A stretch of 64,000 nt of DNA from Botryotinia globosa (GCA_014898425.1 RCSZ01000005.1:1054001-1118000), one strand, 5' to 3'; shown: positions 34,214-48,695, numbered from the stretch's first letter. Made by a program: numbers and translations. The notes: generated from the sequence alone by a model not told the origin.

Positions 34214-37200
34214 ATGTTCCAGGTAAATTCACTCTTTAAATATGGATCGCAACCTTGCAGATAAATTAGCTGACGAATTCAAAAGAGACTTAAAGCTCAA
34301 ATAGATACTCGTATCGAAGAAGAAAAGGCACGATTGAACGCAACCAATCCCAATCTTCAGAGATCTGCCTCTACATCCTCGACTTCGAGACGACCCGCCA
34401 ACGAATCTCCTTCAAGAAAGCCACGCAAGCCACGGCCAAAGGGTGATAATGAGATAGGTGGCAGAGACCCAGATCCGGCAGAGTTTGAATCTACTTTTGT
34501 AATTGAAGACGATTCTGAATCTTCAACTCGAATTGGGACAATGGCGGGAGATGCGAATAAGTCGTCGGACGGCAGTTCTCCTGCGACCAATGGCAGTGAA
34601 AAGACAACAAATGCCACTCCAAGAGCTTCCGCTGAGCTTTCATCAATAGAAGTTGAGAAAAAGTTGCGAAAGCTGGAAAAGATTGAGGGTCAATATAAGA
34701 GTGTGTTTCATTCATACGCTTTCAGTCTACGATTATTAATGTCACATAATAGTTCTCCTCGATTCTTATCGAACTGCACATGCTCGTAATAAGTTTATTG
34801 AACCTTTCGAAAAAGTCCTCAAGGAGTATACACCTATCGGCTCCATTCAAGAGCCTGATTTGTTAGCTGGATATCTCAATGCACAGAAAGAAGAAGGCAG
34901 GTTGGTAAAGGAAGAACTTGCACGTGTAACTGCAGATCGCGACGATCAAAAAAGGAAGTATATGGAGTCTGGAAAGAAAAACCTTAGTCTTTGGGACGAG
35001 CTCAAAGTGCTTCGAAACGCATCTACTATTGGCGACAGTCCCACCATGGATTCCACAGAAACCCCAGAAAAGAATACCAAAGAGGAAGTTTCCTCGCACA
35101 ACGATGAACCACCAAAATTGCAATCGGAGATCAAAGCTAAGTCAGCAGAAATCGATGACTTGAAATCAAAATTATCTTCATCAGAGAAGGATCTTGCCGC
35201 TGCTAAAGAATTGGCTTCTGGTTTAACCCAGGATTTGGAAAAAGTAAAAATTGAGTTGAATGATTCTATCAAGGAGGTTAAGAAGGCTACCGATCTTGCC
35301 CAGTCCCGCCAAGAACAACTAGATGCCAAGGAGGGAGAGAATAAAAGACTCAGTGAAAAGGTACAAGCAACCGAGAAACAGCTTGCCGAAGCCAACAAGT
35401 CCTCAGAGATTGAACAGAAAAAGCATTCGGAAAGTATAGACAAATTGAAAATCGCTGAAGAACAGCTTGCCGAAGCCAACAAGTCTTTGGAAACTCAAAA
35501 GGAAGAGCATTCAGAAAGATTGAGAAAATTGAAATCTGCGGAAACTGAGAAAGCCAAACTTGAGGAGACCTTGGAAAAGCAAAAGAAGCTGAGCTCAGAT
35601 AGTTATTCAGTTCTACAATCGCAACTCAGAGACCAAACTTCTAAAGCAGAGAAAAAGCTCAAGTCTGAGTCGGATGCCCGAAAAGAAGCTGAAAATCAAA
35701 TTAAGCTCCTCAACAATCAGATCAACCAACTTAATGAATTCAAGAAGAAAGAATTAAAATCTCAATCCGACATCCGAAAAGAAGCTGAACAACAGAAGAA
35801 GGACCTCGATGCACAAATTGAAGAGCTTACCAAATCAAGGGATCTCGAAACTAAGCGCGTTGAAGAGCTTGAGAATGAGATCGAACTGATCAAATCCAAC
35901 GAGGAGGCATCTCCAGCAAATGAAGACCCACCTGCATCCGAGCCAGCCGCAGCCTCGACACCGGGACCTTCTGCATCCAGTAAGAAGAAGACGAAGAAGA
36001 AGGCCAAGAAACCTGCCACTACCTCTGCTAATCAAGAACCTACTTCTGTCTCTGGGAGGGTACCTGGTATCAATGCTGATTTCTTGCAATCTGAAATCAA
36101 CCAACTCAAAGCCCAGATTGCTGACAAGGATAAGCAAATAGAGAAATTACAAGCTAAGCGCAAGACAGAGGATGCTCTCAGGGAGGAGATTGAGGATCTC
36201 CAAGATAATTTACTTCTCATTGGTCAAGAATGTGTACTCGCTAAGGACAAAGTCAAGGAACTTCAGGCAGAGAAATCTGACCTTGAGGAGAAAGCCAACA
36301 AGTTAGAGGCCGAGATACAGAGTCAAGAAAACGGCAAGACAGCTTCAGACGGAACGGAAAAAGAGATAACTGCTCTAAAAGAGCAGCTTGCCACAGTGGA
36401 GTCTAAGCTACAGGCTCAGCTTGATTCCAACGTTGAGGCCGAAGAAAAATTGACTAGATTGCAAGAAGAGAGGGCTGCTCTTGAAGAAAAGGTTGAAAGG
36501 TTAGAATCTGAAATTGAAACTCACAAGACAGCTTCAGCCAACCTAAAGTCTGAGATCGAAACCCACAAAGACGCTTCAGCCAAATTACAAGAAGAAAAAA
36601 TTGCTTTTGAAGAAAAGATCGGCAGCTTAGGATCCGAAGTCGAAAGCCACAAGAAGACTTTAGTCAAGTTAGAGGAAGACCTCAAGAACAAAACATCCGA
36701 GTGTGAAGAATTAGAGTCGAAGTTCAGTACGATGAAAAAGGATCTTGGTGCCTCTGAGCAATTGGCCACATCACGTTATAAGGAGATCACGGACTTGAAA
36801 CAAATCCTAGAGAGTGCTCAACCCGAAATGAAGAACCTGCGCGCCGAGAATGCAACGTTGAAGAGTACGAAGGACGAGTTGAACGCCCGTACTTCTGAAT
36901 TGAGAAGATTAGAAGCACGCGAGAAAGATTTGAAGGGTGAAATTACTAGCTTCAAGAAGCAAACATCTGAGAAGGATGATGAGATCCGATCTTTGAATGA
37001 GAAGGTTGTTCAAGAGACGAACGGCCGACTTCGAGCCGAGAATGAAGTTTCCACCGCACGTCGTGATCTACGAATGTCCGAGGCCGCAAAGGTTCAATTG
37101 GCAGCTTCAGGCGAAAAGGCCAGGGGAGAACTATCCAAGGTCCAAGAAGAAGCCGGAAAGTTACGTACTCATGTTCAAGAACTCGAAGGACAGGTTTCAA

Positions 37201-38183
37201 AACTATCTACTGAGAATAAAGAGCTTCGTGAGGTGGTTGAAATAAGAGGTTCTGAATACAAGAACGTGCAAGGAATGCTTGATAGCTTGAAAAGTCAAGA
37301 GGCAGAGCTGATTGTACAATTGAAGCAGAAGAGAGAAGAGGCAGAAAGTCTTGAAGAGGAGCTCGGCGACGCCCAAAGAAATCTGAACGACCGAGTTCGC
37401 GAGTGTGAGACTATACGTAGACTCATGGCCGTCGAGAAAGAGGAGAAAGGAAAAGCTGAAGCCAGAGTTCGGGAAATGAGAGAAGAACGCGATCGAGCAG
37501 AAGATGAAGCCAGTACTAATGCTCGTCGCAGATCTCGAGAAGTAGATGAACTCAAGACCAAGATCAGAGATTACGAGCGAGATATTAAACGAGCGACTGA
37601 TGACCGAGATGAATTTGAGCAATCACAAAAGGAGCTTAAGAGACGCCGTGATGAATTTGAAAGTTTAGCCGAGAAGTCATCACAGGAAGCTGAGGAGACA
37701 CGCTTAGCAATGAGCGAGCTCCAAAATACTTTAAACAGTACTGAAAAACAACTTCGTGCCGCCGAGAAACAGAAGACGGACACTGGAAAACTTCTCGAGG
37801 ACGCAAATCAACGATATGAGAAACTTCAAAAAGAAGTCAAATTATTGCAGATGAAAACATCCAGATTAAGCGACGGCTCCTCGAGAACAAGTATTGATTC
37901 GGGAAGATCAAAGAGTCCGGCGAATGGCAGGAAAGATGCTGCCGCCACACAGGTAGATGTTAAATACACCAAGGCGGTCTTGTTGAAGTTTTTATTGGAG
38001 AAGAATAAAAAGATTCAGGAGAGTTTGATCAAGTCGATTCTCACAACGTTATTCCAATTGGACAAGTATGTTTGACCCCTTTCTGGAGTTTATCTGTTTG
38101 GAGTTTAGGGATAGTTTGCTAATGAATTGAATTATAGAAAGGATCAGGAAGAGTGGATTGCGGCGATTGCGACTTGGAGGTAA
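34214..38183 (+). CDS. IMH1: GRIP-domain golgin (Imh1-type)
   Basis: This long coiled-coil tether acts at the trans-Golgi, where the GRIP domain binds an Arl1-type GTPase. Exons 34214-34222, 34286-34700, 34753-38065 and 38138-38183 give 1260 residues. The first coding exon is only 9 nt (Met-Phe-Gln); after splicing the N-terminus reads MFQRLKAQIDTRIEEEKARL, which fits this family and would be lost if translation were started at a later ATG. A Ser/Pro-rich linker (about 25-125) precedes a near-continuous coiled coil to about 1190, interrupted near 530-560 by a disordered basic patch (KKKTKKKAKK). The C-terminal GRIP domain (about 1205-1255) has the signature tyrosine in VDVKYTKAVLLKFL, and its last 15 residues (KDQEEWIAAIATWR) come from the final exon after a 72-nt intron. 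Confidence 0.93.
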
Positions 38184-38631
38184 TTGAGTTGATCTGATTT
38201 GATTGGTGGAAGAACGTTATGCTTTTGTTATGACTGGAGAGGTGGTGGTATTCTTAAATGAAGATTTGTATATTAGAGGGGTTCTGGGGAAGTAGGGCTG
38301 GGATTCTGGGCTGGGGATCGGTTAGAAGGTGGTGAGAATCGAGATAGAGGAGGGAGAATATTCTTGTTTGGGGAGATGAGGTAAGATGAGAGTAGATGAG
38401 GACGAGGAGAATATCCAGAACGGAAGTTGCTTGGATAGTTATGAGGATCGAAAGGAAGAAAGGAAGAAAGGAAGGTAGCAATGTTAAATATATCATTGTG
38501 TCGGTGTAGTACCTAGTATTCATAGTATTTCTAGAACCACTATACGCATACATAAATACAAACATACATAACTATACAAATTACACAAATACCCCTCGCT
38601 CACACTAATACTAAACACTCAACCAATCCAC
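38184..38631. other. Convergent spacer between IMH1 and monooxygenase
   Basis: The 3' ends of two convergent genes share this 448-bp stretch. It contains a GAAAGGAA-type repeat at about 38451-38475. No gene is seen. Confidence 0.6.
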
Positions 38632-39834
38632 TTACTCCACATTCGTCCACTCCTCTCTCGCCTTGAACCCAAACATCTTCACTGCCGCCTCCAAACTCCT
38701 CTCAATCGTCGCATTCCCATATTCCCTCATCTCCTCTTCATAAATTTTGATTCCGTCTTTCACACCCCTTTCCTCAAGCAACCGCACGAGATTCCCCGCA
38801 TCGCGCAACGCGGTGACGCAGCCTGAGGCGCCGGTAGGAGGCATGGCGTGGGCGGCGTCGCCGAGGAGGGTGATGGTGGGGGTGCTGGGCCAGGAGGGGA
38901 GGGGAGAGGGGTGAGTGGATATGGGGAGGAGGGAGGTTTGGGAGGGGGATTGGTGGGTGAAGAGGGGGTGGAGGGAGGGGTGGAAGTGGGAGGTTAGAGA
39001 TTGGGATAGAGATTGGGGAGTGAGGTGGGGCGGTGGGAGGCGAGCGAGATCGGATTCTTGCGTCGAGGTTACCCAGTATATGTAAGGATGGGGGAGGGCG
39101 ATGGGAAGGGAAGGAGAGGAGGCGGTGGGGACTTTGAAGGTGATGGGTTCGAGGAGGGTGATGGAGGGGATGGGGCCGTGGGGATCGCGGATTATGGACA
39201 TGCTTCTGAGCATTTCGGGTGGGAATGTGTTTGTGAGTTCGGCGGAGAGAGGAGTTTTGCCATAGATGATACGACCGCCTGTGTCGAGGGGAATGTGAGA
39301 TGGGAGGAATTGCTTCCTAACGCGGGAGTGAACGCCATCGGCGCCGATGAGTAGAGTACCGGTTGCGGAGGTGTGGTCGGAAAAGGTAATGGTTATGGAG
39401 TCGCTGTTGTTTGTGGTGTAATGGGAGAATTCTTTTCCGAAGGAAACGTGATTTTCCAAACCCTTCAAGAGCACATCGCGGAAGACGCGACGATCAACAG
39501 TGCGAGCATCTCGAAACATGGGAGGAGGTCCTTTGCCAAATTGTTGGGGTTGAGGCGGGAGGATTTCGCCCGTCAGAGGATCTGCTTGGGAGCCGGGTCC
39601 GAGACGCATTTCGGCGCATGTGTCTTCAAATAATTGATAGATGGCATCGGGTAGACATTGTTGGAGAGCATCGGTTCCTTCGGAATGAATCCGGATTCGA
39701 TAGCCTTGCAATCGGTAATCTGATGCTTGGTCTCGCTCGTAGACATGGCAATCTATGCCGGCTTTTTTGAGACCTTGAGCTAGACAGAGCCCACCGAGGC
39801 CGGCTCCTGCTATTAGAACTTTGGGTTGTGACAT
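38632..39834 (-). CDS. FAD-dependent monooxygenase (aromatic-ring hydroxylase type)
   Basis: A single-exon gene of 400 residues. The N-terminus has the dinucleotide-binding motif GAGLGGL (residues 10-16) with the acidic residue at the end of strand two (YERD). The GADGVHSR motif that contacts FAD and NAD(P)H lies at about 165-172, and the second FAD motif LLGDAAHAMPP at about 328-338, followed by GASGCVTALRDAGNL. This order defines the class A flavin monooxygenases, related to salicylate hydroxylase and zeaxanthin epoxidase. The substrate cannot be told. A Ser/Pro-rich stretch at about 290-320 is longer than usual. No transporter, regulator or other biosynthetic gene lies nearby, so there is no sign of a secondary-metabolite cluster. 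No signal peptide is seen; a cytosolic enzyme is likely. Confidence 0.92.
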   Translation of the reverse strand: MSQPKVLIAGAGLGGLCLAQGLKKAGIDCHVYERDQASDYRLQGYRIRIHSEGTDALQQCLPDAIYQLFEDTCAEMRLGPGSQADPLTGEILPPQPQQFGKGPPPMFRDARTVDRRVFRDVLLKGLENHVSFGKEFSHYTTNNSDSITITFSDHTSATGTLLIGADGVHSRVRKQFLPSHIPLDTGGRIIYGKTPLSAELTNTFPPEMLRSMSIIRDPHGPIPSITLLEPITFKVPTASSPSLPIALPHPYIYWVTSTQESDLARLPPPHLTPQSLSQSLTSHFHPSLHPLFTHQSPSQTSLLPISTHPSPLPSWPSTPTITLLGDAAHAMPPTGASGCVTALRDAGNLVRLLEERGVKDGIKIYEEEMREYGNATIERSLEAAVKMFGFKAREEWTNVE

Positions 39835-42819
39835 TCTTGAGTTGGTATGTTTGATGGAGGAGATGCTTGTGATGTAGTTTAGTGTATCGCCAGTTTAGCG
39901 CTGCAAATGACAATGATGATGATAACGACAGTGATAATTCAAAGTTTAAATTGAAATTATATTAAAGTTGAGAGTCGAGGAAGCTGATATTGAAAGTATT
40001 TGTACTCTTCCTATATCGAACTATTCCTCGAATAGACATCTCTGTTGCCTACTGCAAATTTGTTAAATCCGTATTGGAACAAAAATTGGTGCCGTCGACA
40101 TGAAGTCGGTCCCGTTTTTGTACACAGAACCGATCTAGCTTGTGCATAGAAAAGGGATTGCAGGGACAATGACACCGAGATGAAGTGAGCTTGGATCAGA
40201 TGGTGCTTGAAGACTTCAAGACATCAGTATCTTATGTCCGGCCGAGAATTAACCATGGATATAAGCTATTTGGGTGTAGAAGACTTCGATATAGATAAAC
40301 GGTAATAAACTTCTCACAATCAACTGACTTGAGTTATTGGAGAAGAAGTTCTGATAATTCAGATCATCTTCAGGTCATGGGCGACTTTCACATGTCAGGT
40401 GTACCTTGTCCGTGTGTCTGAATCAATTTGGACGATTTTGATTTTGATTTTGATTTTGATTTCGAATGGCCACACTCATGGTATTTCTAACCATCTAAAA
40501 CACATTTGGAAATCAATCACCGAATAGGCCAAAATACACGGAGATCCTCATTAGGAAGAGATGCGATCAGGATTGTGAAATTTTCAGGTCACGCCTAGCC
40601 AGTAGAAAGTTTGTGGTGTACTTTCGTACCCAACATCCACCAATCTTACCAAAAGATATGATGCGATGCGATGCGGTGCTGCGGCAAAAGCTGTAGTCCA
40701 CGCTTTTCAGCACGTTTTTGCATTCTGGACGGGACATGGAAGAGGTGGTTGATTTTGTGGTTGATTTTGTGGTCATGCATTTTTCTTTGCTTTTTCGACA
40801 TTTTTTCAGCACAGGGCTGGGCTGGGTATGTCTTGGATTGCCCCTCTTCGGATGTGAGATTGAGGGGCAAGGCTTTGATTTTAGGATTACGCATCGGAAG
40901 GGGTAATGGAGAGATATCTTTCTGTTAATGTGAGGCGGTTTATTTGAGGAATAGATCTGTCAAACAATTGTTGGATTGGAAAGGATTGGGAAGGATTCCG
41001 GGATCGGTGAAGTTACTGGTGTGGCTTGTAAATTGATGGAGAAATGGAACAAGGATGCTATGCAGTGACGGCATCGATAGCGGTTTTCCTTTATGAATGA
41101 TGAGATGAATTATTTTGATCGACTTGGATGAGCGATGAATGAGTGTTGAGTGTTGAGTGTTGAGTGTTGAGTGTACAGAGTAGATATGAGGGGTACATTC
41201 TCGCTAATACTACTCGTAGGTAGGTATAGCACTCGAATTTGAATTGTTCTACACTCCATACTTGCATGTTTGTTTTAATATTGAAATGTGAAATAGAAAG
41301 AATTAGATGTTATGTAGTTACATAGTACCGGTAACTCTATGTGAAATTAGATATATAAGCATTAATAATATCCAGGCACGAAGACAGTTAGGTATTAGTT
41401 ATCTACTGTAGATACCTAGTAAGTAGGTAGATGGACATCTAAATTGATATTTTATTAACGACATTACCCCTCCTCGCCTTCTCCCCTCCGAGATGGCGTT
41501 CCCGAACCCCCCTTTAGTCTGAACAGATTCAGTTCTTGAATTGCCGCTCCCTCCCCATACTTTCTTTGGCTTTGGAGGGAATGATTCCAGGTACTACTAG
41601 GTAGGTAACCCGATGATATCAGAATTTATCCAAATCTCCATTCGCATTCAATCTAGATTCTATTTTAGTTGAAATCTAGACACTTTACCGATACAGGTTT
41701 GTTCAAACCCAAATATAAGGGATTAGATCTTTTGAGCATAATATGATTTCAACACAATTTACCAAATTCTACTTGTTTATCTATTTATTTATCTATTTAT
41801 TTATTTATCTATTTATTCATCCAAGAAAGATACCTACCCCTCCACTCTAGCCTTTCCTTTCAACCCTTCACCTCCACATCCATAACCAGCCTCTCCTATC
41901 GTCTCCTATCCTTCCCATCCTTCCCATCCTTCCCATCCTCTCATATCACTCAGCCTTCTTCTCAATAATCCTTTCCAGCTTGATCCATTCATCCAACTGA
42001 TGGATTGCTCCATAATTGATTGATTCACCGAAATATTGATGTTTACCAGGCGGTATATGATTGAATAATGCTTGTTTATATACATATATATATTTGAAGC
42101 TCAAGTAAAATACCTAGATTGTATTGCATTATTGCTTGACCGTTATAGATTCTTACCTCCTACCTCCCTATCTATCTATCTATCTACTTAGTCGATAATT
42201 CATCACATCAATCCAATAGGAGGTATAGATGATTGTATATATCTTCTACATTAACATTGTCATAACAATCTGCGATTAAGATTCCCATCCACCCACCCAT
42301 AATCATCTCTCGAGTTTGGCTAAAGAGGCAAAGATTCGAGAGATCAATTCATCACACCACCTGGGTACAAGTACATGGATGGATAGATAGGACAGGAAAG
42401 GACAGGACAGGACAGGACAGGAAACGACAGGAAACGACATAACTTTATTTATTGATTTGGGTCGAAGCGCCCCTCCTATCAATTCGTCATAATTCGGCGG
42501 GAAGCAAAGTAAGCAAAGTAAGCAAGCAAGCAAGTAAGCAAGTTAAAATTTGACTATCCACTCACTGGTCCTCCTCCTCCTCTTATTACTCGAGTATCAA
42601 TTTATACTACTACCTATTACTACCTACTATTATCTACTATTATCTACTACTATCTACTACTACCATCTCCTCCATCTCCTCCTCCACCCATAAATAAAAA
42701 TTCAAGACCCTTTTGACACATATTACCCAATACTAACCTGCTAGCTATATAGATAGATATATAGGAAAAAGTTTACATTACATCTATCTACCTCTCGAAC
42801 TATCTATTGCTAGTTATTT

Positions 42820-43003
42820 ATACCTACTATTATTATATTATTATTATTATACTACTATTATACTACTATAATTACACTACTATAATTATATTACTATTAT
42901 TATACTACTACTATCATACTACTACTATTATACTACTACTATTATACTACTACTATTATATTACTACTATTATATTACTACTATTATACTACTACTCCTA
43001 TTT
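42820..43003. repeat. Degenerate trinucleotide tract of TAT/TAC units
   Basis: About 60 units of the ATT/ACT type follow each other. The tract opens a 69-codon frame of Tyr, Ile and Leu, which is a composition artefact and not a gene. Confidence 0.85.
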
Positions 43004-43029
43004 CTACACCTCTTGAATCTATTCTATTA

Positions 43030-43130
43030 ACTTCTGCACCTCCTACCTCCTACCTCCTACCTCTTACCTCTTACCTCTTACCTCTTACCTCCTCCTACCT
43101 CTGACCTCTGACCTCTGACCTCTGACCTAC
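43030..43130. repeat. Tandem repeat of CTACCTC / CTTACCT / CTGACCT units
   Basis: Fourteen or so 7-base pyrimidine-rich units change in blocks from CTACCTC to CTTACCT to CTGACCT. The block-wise change suggests local expansion by slippage. Confidence 0.8.
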
Positions 43131-43391
43131 CACCCACCTCCACTTCCAAATCCACTCATAATCAACTCCACCAACCTAACTAAATCCCAATCCCATCCCA
43201 ATCCCTATACCCTTTGACTATCTATCATCCACACCCATTCTCAATCCGAATCGAATCCTTTCCCTTTCTCCATCAACAAATTTCAGTCAATCAATCAGTC
43301 AATCCATCAATCCACTGCACAACAATTCACCAATACACACCCAATTCCACACCAATTCGCACTAAACAAACCCACCATCTAACCACCATCT

Positions 43392-43432
43392 AACCACCAC
43401 CACCACCACCACCACCACCACCACCACCACCA
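43392..43432. repeat. (CAC)n microsatellite just before the kinase start codon
   Basis: About 13 perfect CAC (CCA) triplets end only some 28 bases before the ATG at 43460, so they probably lie in the 5' leader of the kinase mRNA. Confidence 0.88.
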
Positions 43433-43459
43433 CAACCACAACCAACCCACAACCAAATA

Positions 43460-45543
<2,084 letters not shown>

Positions 45544-46793
45544 GAACTCGCGAGGTTCGAGAATGATAGAGTGTAGGGATTCCTTTCTCATGAAACTCAG
45601 GCGCAGATGATTGGGGTGGGTTGGGTGATGGGTCATCTGTTGGTGGTCATCTTATGGGATTGGATTCGCGCAATTAAAGTCTAGGGTGGATGGGATGGAT
45701 GGATGGATGGGGCGGTGCCATTTGTCATGCATGTAGTATGGTATCATGAACCACGACTTTTTTTCTTCTTCACATATTGGTTTGAATGAGTAGTGAGATG
45801 AGATATGAGATGAGATGAGATGATGGAGGTGGAGGTGGAGGTGGAAAACGAAGATGGGAATGAGACGGGGTGGGATGGGATGCTATGGATGGATGGATGG
45901 ATGGACGGTATGGATTGGGAAAGGGGGAATGAATGAATGGATTATCGGGAGGGTAGGCAAAGGAAAATGTATAAGATGTGAAGGAGAAATTTATCGTGTC
46001 TTGATACTTGCTACCTACGCTCTTGATACGTGATGATGACGGTTTGAGCGTAGAGAAGGGAGAGCGGAGAACGGAGAAAAATTTAGCTTATGCGGTGATG
46101 GGATAGTTAGTTGGTAGATAGGTTGGTAGTAGGTAGTAGGTAGGTAGAAAAATATATGGGACGATTTTTAGATGGGTTATATATGTATAGATGTATGAAT
46201 GTATGAAAGAATATATGTGAATATATGTGTATGATCTGGATGGAGATTGAAGATGGAGATGGAGAGTGGGAATAGGGATGGGGATGGGGATGGGGATGTG
46301 TGAGCTTGTTGGTGTGTATGTGTGTACGTACGTACTTGCTTTACGATATGTAACATTTAATATGGAATTCGAGCTCAAGAGGGTAGGGAACAAAGAGTAA
46401 TAAGACTGGCTGTGTGCTTTGTTGTTTTGTGCTTGGTGTTGTGTATACCGAGTAGTAGTATACGCATACACACGCACATATACATGCATATATACAATAT
46501 AATGTACGCTAGAGTGTGAAATGAAATGGAATATCAAGCTAGCATTCCACTTCCTTCGCGGCTCCCAACTCCTTGACTCCTGTGCTGGCTGGTATTGTGG
46601 TATCTAGGTAGGATGATATAAAGATCCTGCTTCGTGCATTCCCACCTACCCATCCATAAATCCATACATCCATGTGTTCTAGCCTCTTTCCCATCCTATC
46701 CTTTCCTCTTCCATCCAACCTGCCACCAAAATACCAAAGAAACTATCCCAAGCCATGTCTGATCTCGCTACCCCTAATTACCCAAGTAAAGCT
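45544..46793. other. Convergent spacer between the SR-protein kinase and BRL1
   Basis: The 3' ends of the convergent kinase and BRL1 genes face each other here. Several short repeats are present: GGATGGAT at about 45680-45710 and 45885-45905, GAGATGA at about 45795-45830, and GGGGAT at about 46275-46300. The 149-codon minus-strand frame at 46088-46537 is a low-complexity artefact. No gene is supported. Confidence 0.6.
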
Positions 46794-48295
46794 CTATTCC
46801 AAATATCTCCTATCTCCCTTACTCGGACTTCTCCCCTTACTCCTCCCGCGATTCTTACTCGGACTCCTCTCGATGGTTTTAAATTCCATCTCTCGCTCCC
46901 GATTTCCAAAAGTGCTTCTCTGGAAGAGAGCTCTTTGAGCAGTTCCAGCTCCGGTGGGCCAGGGTTCGTAAGGACCGAAATGTGATTGAGGGGTTTGGGG
47001 GATTCCCCAGGGATTTGGCTGCCCGAAATAGTTGGGGTGTTGGGGGAGATGTTGCTGAGGGTGAGGTTGGGGTTCGGGGTGAAAGATGGGGGGTTTGGAA
47101 CGAAACATTCCAAAGGCCATATTGTTTACGGCGATGGAGAGGGTGAAGATGAGGGCGACGAAGATCTAGAGGTGGTTGTTAGCTTTCTGATAGAAGAGGA
47201 AGTAGGGGGATCTAGGAATGAACGTACCATGGCTTTATAGCTGATAGGTTGGATAAAACTATCCAAAATCTCTGCGAATGTTTTCGCACTGATTCTAGCT
47301 CTTCCAACAGCATTGGGATCCATAGACATGCAGGCATCCCAGTTGTTACACACAGTTTCTAAAGCAGGTAATCTCATGCTTGGTTCACATTTGTTTTCTG
47401 TGTATTGTTTTGCGCAGTTGGCCATCTCGGATAGAACTTCTGCAGTGGCTTTTTGAGATGCTTGGTCAACGTCGCTTCGGATTGTAGTCCAGAATGTATA
47501 AACCCCAAACATTATTAGTCCGACGACGAAAGTGTTGAGCGTTAATTGAGCGTAGTAAGAGAGAATGTTAGGAAGATTGGGTCGCGACTCGATACCGGAT
47601 AGGAAGGAGGAGAACCAGCCTGGTGTGTTACCCGCTTGCCTTGCTTCGGTCGATCGACTATTTGGTCTTGAATCTCCTGATTCGCTCTCTGATTCCGAAG
47701 CCGATCCCTTCCTGTGATGTCGCACTATCCCCATCGTTTCATCTTCTCGTTCATCCCGATGCTGACGCTTTCGCTTTTTAGCTATAGGTTGACCTCCCAA
47801 TTTCATTCTGCGCAAATCATTACGAGCGCCAGGACTGGTTCCTTTGTAATTTGTGCCATATTTGCCAAATAGCGGTTTGCGCGAAGGAGTATTTGATGAA
47901 AAAGCCGTCATGGTTTTGCTGGAGGTTTTGGGTATCTCAGGTGTATCCTCTGCGTCGGCAGTCTCGCCGGGGGAAGATTCAATTCCCGAAGCTTCGGAGT
48001 AGATATCTGAACTATATGGCTTGCGGGGTGTTGTGAATGCTGGATTTCGAAATGCTGGAGCTGGTGTGGAGTTCTGTGCTAGAAAAGAATTGGTTGGTTT
48101 GGCAGAATCTAATTGCCTTATTAGTACACACGTTACTTTTTGTTCGATGGTACGAATGTGAAGATACTCACTGGTGTCAAGTTGTATAGCTTTGAATTGT
48201 AGAAACGGCGATTTTGGATCCATAGGGCCACCTTTCTCTTGCCATTCAAAGTCCATAGGACCTTCGCCTGTCCTTCTAGAAGTATTACTCCACAT
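46794..48295 (-). CDS. BRL1: Brl1/Brr6-type nuclear envelope protein
   Basis: Brl1/Brr6 proteins sit in the nuclear envelope and ER and help nuclear pore assembly and membrane lipid balance. Minus-strand exons 48295-48172, 48108-47228 and 47165-46794 give 458 residues. The protein opens with a conserved-looking block (DFEWQEKGGPMDPKSPF), has a disordered basic Ser-rich region with KKRKRQHRDERED, then membrane segment 1 (about 232-250, VVGLIMFGVYTFW), a lumenal loop with four cysteines (NCAKQ, NKCEPS, ETVCNN, DACMS; about 269-303) and membrane segment 2 (about 335-350, MIFVALIFTLSIAV). The four cysteines are the family's disulphide signature. The C-terminal tail is Pro/Gln- and Ser-rich. Intron 1 (63 nt) is a multiple of three without a stop, so its retention would add 21 residues. 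The gene diverges from IWS1. Confidence 0.92.
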
Positions 48296-48695
48296 CGTAT
48301 TTTTTTGCTCGTTGATCGCAAAGTTTGGAGCTTAAACGTGAAGATATGGGGAAGTGAGGTGATACGGCATTTAGAAAATCCAAAGTAAACAAAGAATCGT
48401 CGCTCCTGAGGCAACCAAGATTTTCCCGATTCAACACTAACCTTAACATCCACTAGCTGGATTTGACAAAGCTTCAATTAATATACAACTTCAGCTTGGT
48501 ACAACGCGAGTTGCGACGAAACAATTCATATAATTTCTGCGCATCTGTTCAATTCTAGAAAAACCACTTCGACTCGATATCGATACCATATCGGCAATCG
48601 GCTTCTGATTGACACGCGGATAACATTTTGAAACAATTCAACATTCGATAGATAACAATACAAGCTTCCTTTGTCCTTTTTCACAATCTGCAAAT
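48296..48695. promoter_or_regulatory. Shared divergent promoter region of BRL1 and IWS1
   Basis: Only 400 bases separate the two start codons, so the promoters must overlap or share elements. A palindrome-rich patch with ATATCGATACCATATCGG at about 48577-48595 is the most structured part. I see no TATA box. Confidence 0.5.

Larger units (their letters stand above)
39835..43459. other. Microsatellite-rich spacer upstream of the SR-protein kinase
   Basis: No frame is supported as a gene over about 3.6 kb. It holds many short tandem repeats: GATTTT units at 40436-40460, GTTGAGT at about 41142-41174, ATTTATCT at about 41775-41820, CCATCCTTCC at about 41905-41940, GACAGGA at about 42390-42436, TAC/TAT triplets at 42600-43010, CTACCTC at 43030-43130 and CAC at 43392-43432. 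The right end must be the promoter and 5' leader of the kinase gene. Confidence 0.6.

Noticed and set aside
39013..39770. Plus-strand frames of up to 119 codons
   Set aside because: Antisense shadows of the FAD monooxygenase, which has intact motifs on the minus strand.
38632..39834. Secondary-metabolite cluster around the FAD monooxygenase
   Set aside because: The neighbours are a golgin and a repeat-rich spacer; no synthase, transporter or cluster regulator is present.
42807..43016. 69-codon frame of Tyr/Ile/Leu
   Set aside because: Pure product of the TAT/TAC trinucleotide tract.
46088..46537. 149-codon minus-strand frame rich in Tyr, His and Ser
   Set aside because: Low-complexity translation of TATG and GGGAT repeats in the 3' flanks of two genes.
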